Program-made: the position numbers and the translations under genes | In this document: positions 60,701-64,000 of the stretch, piece after piece | Numbering within the stretch: position 1 is the first letter of the stretch | Layout: the number at the start of each line of letters is the position of its first letter | From: Branchiostoma floridae | Lineage: Eukaryota; Chordata; Leptocardii; Amphioxiformes; Branchiostomatidae | Length of the DNA stretch: 64,000 nucleotides | NCBI RefSeq assembly: GCF_000003815.2 | Contig: NC_049979.1 | Span: forward strand, 32,967,140-33,031,139 | Direction: 5' to 3' | The notes under the pieces: model-generated | Told to the model about the DNA's origin: nothing | The model's input: only the letters and a program-made list of their open reading frames with translations | The model's database searches: none

Positions 60701-60987
60701 CATATGAAAACTTGGTGGCCACACGACACGGCATTCAAGAGTTATAGGACTAAGAAGTGGAGGACCTCAAAAGACCCCCCCCCCCCCGCCGTCCGGGGAT
60801 GACCAGAAAAGCCCGGTCTGAATAGGGTTAAGGGATACTTGCATTGTTTTCTAACTTAATTGCGAAGAGTTTTTTTCTTTGTAACATATTACCTTTTTTG
60901 TTTCAGTCCTGCTACAGTACTTGAGATTTAATGTTACTATTCCAATACACATTCAACATCGACAAGTCCCATGGCTGTATCGAAAAG
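48713..60987 (+). CDS. second B4GALNT-like N-acetylgalactosaminyltransferase, seven 5' exons only
   Basis: Exons 48713-48771, 52199-52339, 56273-56392, 56744-56850, 58010-58065, 58850-59030 and 60907-60987 join in phase to 248 codons plus one base. Exon 1 encodes a signal anchor (LILHLLFFAAG) with a GTATGG donor, parallel to LLFIAG and GTATGA in the minus-strand gene. Exon 4 gives SPISYPAHGLYVRPLRAVL, exon 5 LRIEWFFHRSDKEEIEEK, exon 6 NLQLQGIVYENTDFD, exon 7 FNVTIPIHIQHRQVPWLY. Exon lengths against the paralogue are 120/99, 107/107, 56/56, 181/175 and 81/87 for exons 3-7, with the same phases, so the two are duplicates. The conserved catalytic exons (KTFLRY, GRNL, DDD) were not found between 60988 and 64000. 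The gene either continues outside the window or has lost its catalytic half. Its introns hold MITEs and a TA-flanked repeat. Confidence 0.75.
48978..49901. repeat. MITE family D, cut at its right end
   Basis: TTAACCCTCTAGCACCAGACC at the left. The interior follows the 30159 copy up to the AAATTGGCACTT block, where a family A element begins at TTAA 49902. Confidence 0.7.
49902..50331. repeat. MITE family A, left end, running into a 273-N gap
   Basis: TTAACCCTATTCAGACCGGG, G tract, CTTTTGAGGCC, CAGAACGGCTTACGCTAGAG. The gap is 50059-50331. Confidence 0.65.
50332..50748. other. no gene recognised
   Basis: The stretch after the gap does not match the MITE. A minus-strand frame (HYEYDGCHGLLSTYKTRNW) is open but unrecognised. 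Confidence 0.3.
50749..51637. repeat. MITE family A
   Basis: ATTCAGACCTTGCTTTTTTGG at the left (TTAACCCT lost) and CACGTCTGAATAGGGTTAA at the right. Three TGACGTCA-type sites lie near 51060-51090. Confidence 0.7.
52553..54870. mobile_element. element with AGGCCATG ends, longer copy 2
   Basis: AGGCCATGCTGACTTAG at 52553 and ATAATCAAATCAACATGGCCT ending at 54870 are diverged inverted repeats, each flanked by TA. The right part (54140-54870) matches copy 1. The middle contains family D and A fragments (about 52975-53440), a gap at 53700 and unrecognised sequence. It may be one element with nested insertions or two separate pieces. Confidence 0.45.
53056..53440. repeat. MITE family A fragment, left half
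   Basis: TTAACTCTATTCCGACCGGGC with a G tract at the left; it stops after the TGACGTCA cluster near 53396-53430. A reversed family D scrap (about 52975-53055) precedes it. Confidence 0.6.
54871..56272. other. intron of the + strand B4GALNT-like gene
   Basis: 55058-55170 is a family C right-end scrap with a C tract. An open frame 55437-55706 (89 codons, hydrophobic segment LSGLILSTIIISIFVSYGF) has an ATG but no family I recognise. Nothing else is supported. Confidence 0.35.
57085..57750. repeat. MITE family A, right end and interior
   Basis: It ends CCCGGTCTGAATAGGGTTAA. It holds CCAAGATGGCGGACC near 57165, ATATGGCGGAGCC near 57348 and TGACGTCA near 57382. The left end is missing. Confidence 0.7.
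58083..58640. repeat. MITE family E fragment
   Basis: CCCTCAAACCACAATAGC, then GTGGGGTCAAAACTGACCC at the left. It starts about 17 bases after the donor at 58065. Confidence 0.5.
59031..59626. other. no gene recognised
   Basis: Intron sequence. 59160-59400 has two diverged copies of a GTACGTGTGCTGGGGAGGGA-like stretch. Nothing coding. Confidence 0.35.
59627..59822. repeat. dispersed repeat G, copy 2
   Basis: The same units and order as 3690-3880, ending CGATTGGTCGGGGTGAC. A short family E right-end scrap (GGGTCAGTTTTGACCCC) follows, up to 59872. Confidence 0.7.
59873..60831. repeat. MITE family A, full-length copy
   Basis: TTAACCCTATTCAGACCGGG and GCCCGGTCTGAATAGGGTTAA with TTAA on both sides; G and C tracts at the ends. 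A perfect X-box palindrome lies at 60034-60047, CCAAGATGGCGGACC near 60232, ATATGGCGGAGCC near 60419 and TGACGTCA sites near 60453-60480. Confidence 0.85.
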
Positions 60988-61727
60988 GTATATTATTAGA
61001 CAATAATATTAGTTAAGTAAGGTAAGAAATATTCAGTTCTTATGCAAATTCGCTACCTCAAGTATTCCAACTGATTTTTATTAAGTTTTCAATTACATAA
61101 ATAGAAAAAATGCAGGTATATCAATTTGAAGATAAATCATTAACTTGAGTTCGAAAACAAAACAAAAAAATCGTTTCAAACATTTTTAGAGTTTAGAAAA
61201 GTCATCCTCGGCATATTGCAAAAAAATCTTCATAACTTAAAGAAAGACAACAAAACATATTTGATCATTTTGGTAATCTTTAGTCATGTCGACCATCTCC
61301 AGGATCAAGACCAAGATCACTATCGCTGTATAGAAAATTGAGGAAGTCTTAGACCATGCAACCTATATGGAGTTTAACCCTTCTTCGGGTCAACCATTCA
61401 ACAACCTCCCGACAATTTACAAACGCCAACAACGCCTCTATATCCAGACCATGTGTTCTATACCATGACGTGTTCTACAGGGTATTGAAATCAAATCATG
61501 TAGCCCTCTTTTTACTTGCCAGATGGCAGTAAGAGATCTGCGACAGCAGAAAAAGCTTCTCATGGCATGTGGAATCTCTAAGGCAACTTCGACGCGCACT
61601 CAGCACGACCAAAAACGTAAATGTCACTGCTTTTATGAGCTAACAAAATATATAAAATGTGACTAAACGAAATTTAGTGACATAGATTTTTTTTGCTTTG
61701 CGTTTTGATCCAGACATGTTTTTTAGG
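60988..61727. other. no gene recognised
   Basis: Searched for the next B4GALNT exon (a KTFLRY-type block) without success. Confidence 0.4.
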
Positions 61728-62640
61728 CATTCGCTTGCTTGGTGTGGGCTCATTCCACCCCATTCATAATTTCGAAACGGCTGACAGTATGAATAGATGA
61801 TGGTTCATACTCTTCTTCTGGATAATATCAAAATTTTATTCAGACGTTTCGGAAGGTATCCGCCTTCCTTCCTCAGTGAAACGAAAATGAAGACAAACAA
61901 TTTCTCGGAACAAAGAATAATTCTTATGTTCTAAATAAACAAAAAAGGTAACGACTAAGGTGTTCTAAAATAAACAACACAGGTAACTATTGAGGTGTTC
62001 TAAACAAAGTTCTAAATAAACAAAAAGGTAACTGACAAGGTTCTATAATACATTCAAGCAAAGTAAAACTAAACTAACAAGGAAAAAGATATAAAAATAT
62101 AATAAAGTGTATACATAAAACCATCAATCACTTCAGTAAACTATCCCAAGCACAAGAAAGCTTGCCTTCCGAAACGTCTGAATAACATTTTGATATGATC
62201 CAAAAGAAGAAGAGTTTGAACCATCATCTATTTATCATATCCTGGATGTCTAACCTTCACAAACGGCTGACAGTATGATTACCATGTTATGTGATGTGCT
62301 CATTAACTCTTATAATTCCAGAAATTTTGATATCAGTATGACGTAATAAGACGAAATAATGTCATTAATAATACCTAAATGTATCACAACAAATTTAGCC
62401 ATAAACGGTTTATAAGTGTTGTCAAAATTTTAACCCGACATCTTGATCCATAATTGTTAAATATATCAAGATGCTTGTTTTAACATACAAAACCAAATTT
62501 CCTTGAATGAAAATTTTAACATAATGTTTTGTAACAATATACCACGTAGTGTCGAAATCCGAGTAAAATGAGCTAATTATACTATTATAATATGTTGAAT
62601 TATGAGAACTTTGCAAGAATTCTTCTTTTAGCTAATTGAA
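61728..62640. repeat. MITE family C remnant, interrupted
   Basis: The left part ends at AAACGGCTGACAGTATGA and the right part resumes after the Penelope-like insertion with ATTCCAGAAATTTTGATATC and GACGTAATAAGACG. Both ends are lost. Confidence 0.5.
61793..62260. mobile_element. Penelope-like non-coding insertion with 18-bp target duplication
   Basis: The 18 bases aaacggctgacagtatga occur immediately before (61775-61792) and after (62261-62278) this segment, inside an otherwise continuous family C MITE remnant. Its ends are inverted repeats of about 65 bases (61793-61857 and 62165-62231) that include TTCAGACGTTTCGGAAGG, followed inside the left end by CCGCCTTCCTTCCTCAGTG, a style common in Penelope-like terminal regions. 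It has no coding capacity. Confidence 0.75.
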
Positions 62641-63229
62641 GTATCTATACCTGTTATACGTTTCAAGCAGAATATTATACACCTTAAGACTTTGAGCTCC
62701 TCGAAGTTGGGCAAAAATTATTTTTTTTGAAGACTGAAAACATGGTATTGCCTTGAGGCTGCCTATGGCCTAAAAACATCTATAGGCCCATTGACTTCAA
62801 ATTTATCCTGTACATGTTGGGACATAGGTTTCAGCATATTAAAATTCAAAACATTCCGTCAAACCCTTCTTGAGTTATTCCCTTCAAAGTCAGACACTAA
62901 ACCTGCCATGCAAAACAAGCCGCTGGAAGTTTAAACCTATCCCATTTCCCCAAGGCATCAGTAGTTGTTTCCCCCTTAAAATTCATAGCCGCCCCATGTC
63001 CAGAACTCGAGATATCTAACCCCGATGTTCCGCTGCAGTACTGATCAGGCGGCTAGGGGGCCCAAAATATAATGGTTTCCAGATCTCAATCCATCCAGGC
63101 GTTGAAGAGTTATGGTTTTTTTTTAAAAAAACCCCCCCCCCCCCCCCCCCAAATACATACAAACGCTACCCAAAATATAACCTTCTTGGCGAAGGTAATA
63201 TTTGGCATGTTAATTTTTTTGTTTATTGT
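62641..63229. other. no gene recognised; poly-C tract
   Basis: About 20 C at 63130-63149. 62780-62960 resembles dispersed repeat H. Confidence 0.4.
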
Positions 63230-63590
63230 ATCTAATTATAATGATTTATGTAAAGGAAAGAAAGATCACGTTTTCCACCAACCCTAATCTGACCAGTAAG
63301 GGGAATGTTGAGAACATCAGCAACTTTTACATCACAAAACTCATTAATGGCTAGCGCTACAGCTACCAAATTTAGTAAGTAATCACAAATGTTTGACCGA
63401 AAAAGGTTTAGATCAATGACATAAGTTCATAATTATGTAGGTTGCCATGGCATTTTTTTATGTTAACGTACATTTTTATTCAAAACTACATTTGTTCCTG
63501 ACATCAATTATATTCTATATAATTCGATGTAGCTTTAATGATTCAAAATCTATTATCTATTCAGAATTAATGACTTTATGCGCCCAAAAG
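63230..63590. repeat. MITE family D fragment
   Basis: GATCACGTTTTCCACCAACCC, ATCTGACCAGTAAGGGGA and GGTTGCCATGGCAT follow the interior of the 30159 copy. No ends. Confidence 0.5.
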
Positions 63591-63690
63591 TAGTTACTCA
63601 AGCAACTGGATGTGGTTTTGGAAACTGTTTGGCGGTTCGGATAGTATCCACTATCCTTCGTCAGTGACACTGAAGTGATCTGGAAAAAAA
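63591..63690 (+). mobile_element. Penelope-like terminal-region fragment
   Basis: GGTTCGGATAGTATCCACTA followed by TCCTTCGTCAGTGACACTGA resembles terminal regions of Penelope-like elements. It adjoins a family D MITE remnant. There is no coding capacity. Confidence 0.4.
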
Positions 63691-63937
63691 AAACCTGATC
63701 CTTTGTACCCTAACTATGAATTAAGACAATTTTAGATGTCCAATAGGAGATCCCGTTACACAAAGTCAAGCTAAAGACAATTTGGATTCCAATAGCAAAC
63801 ATAGGAAAAGCAAAGTTAACTAGAAGACAATTTTGGATTTCAATAGGAAACAAAGCTAAGACACAGTTAATGCAGATGAGTCATATAGCTCCTATAGTTT
63901 TAGTTGCAAGAGCTAAAAGTTGTGTTCCGCGGGTGGT

Positions 63938-63968
<31 letters not shown>

Positions 63969-64000
63969 TGCTGTGTCTCAAGTGCCGTAAAGTTCCCTCT
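63691..64000. other. no gene recognised
   Basis: A (GT)n run followed by about 18 G lies at 63937-63968. Confidence 0.5.

Noticed and set aside
61797-62231. Hammerhead ribozyme in the Penelope-like ends
   Set aside because: No CTGATGA...GAAA core in the expected order was found.

Overview
The window looks like part of a metazoan nuclear genome. It has small exons with GT/AG introns, an AT-rich background and very many transposon remnants. The gene families (an HNF1-class POU/homeobox gene, ganglioside-type beta-1,4-N-acetylgalactosaminyltransferases and a galactose-3-O-sulfotransferase) suggest an invertebrate deuterostome such as a lancelet or hemichordate. That placement is inference; nothing here fixes the species. 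Seven runs of N are assembly gaps.

Layout. (1) 0.2-7.1 kb, + strand: a six-exon HNF1-class gene. It has two tandem copies of an HNF1/HMBOX-type N-terminal module, a POU-specific domain cut by a gap, and a homeodomain whose recognition helix lacks the normally invariant Asn51. (2) 7.1-14 kb: mobile-element remnants, including a 5'-truncated non-LTR reverse transcriptase on the minus strand. (3) 14.0-36.1 kb, minus strand: a twelve-exon B4GALNT-like glycosyltransferase that can be reconstructed in frame from signal anchor to stop. Its introns are full of TTAA-flanked MITEs and a CACTA-like element. (4) 34.0-36.5 kb, + strand: two exons of an unrecognised putative type II membrane protein overlap the 5' part of that gene. 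(5) 38.2-40.8 kb, + strand: a short LTR retrotransposon with an LTR, a PBS, a gag and the start of a protease. Its pol is missing and is replaced by an intronless RRM2 segment of a host SR splicing factor. (6) 43.5-44.5 kb: a decayed reverse transcriptase. (7) 45.0-47.0 kb, minus strand: a two-exon Gal3ST-like sulfotransferase. (8) 48.7-61.0 kb, + strand: the first seven exons of a second B4GALNT-like gene, with the same exon phases and partly identical exon lengths as the first. Its catalytic exons lie beyond the window or are lost. (9) 61-64 kb: Penelope-like and MITE remnants.

How the genes may work together (inference): the two B4GALNT-like genes are divergent and flank a galactose sulfotransferase. 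All three are predicted Golgi type II enzymes, so they may form a small glycan-capping neighbourhood in which GalNAc or sulfate is added to terminal galactose.

Mobile DNA. Most non-coding sequence belongs to a few MITE families with TTAA at both ends and termini beginning CCCT (piggyBac-like; called A, C, D and E here). Many copies carry the perfect RFX X-box palindrome GTTGCCATGGCAAC, clusters of TGACGTCA (CRE) and, in some, an ATGGCGGA core resembling YY1 sites. Other insertions are recognised by target duplications: CTA for the CACTA-like element, TA for two hairpin-ended elements, and 18 bp for a Penelope-like insertion.
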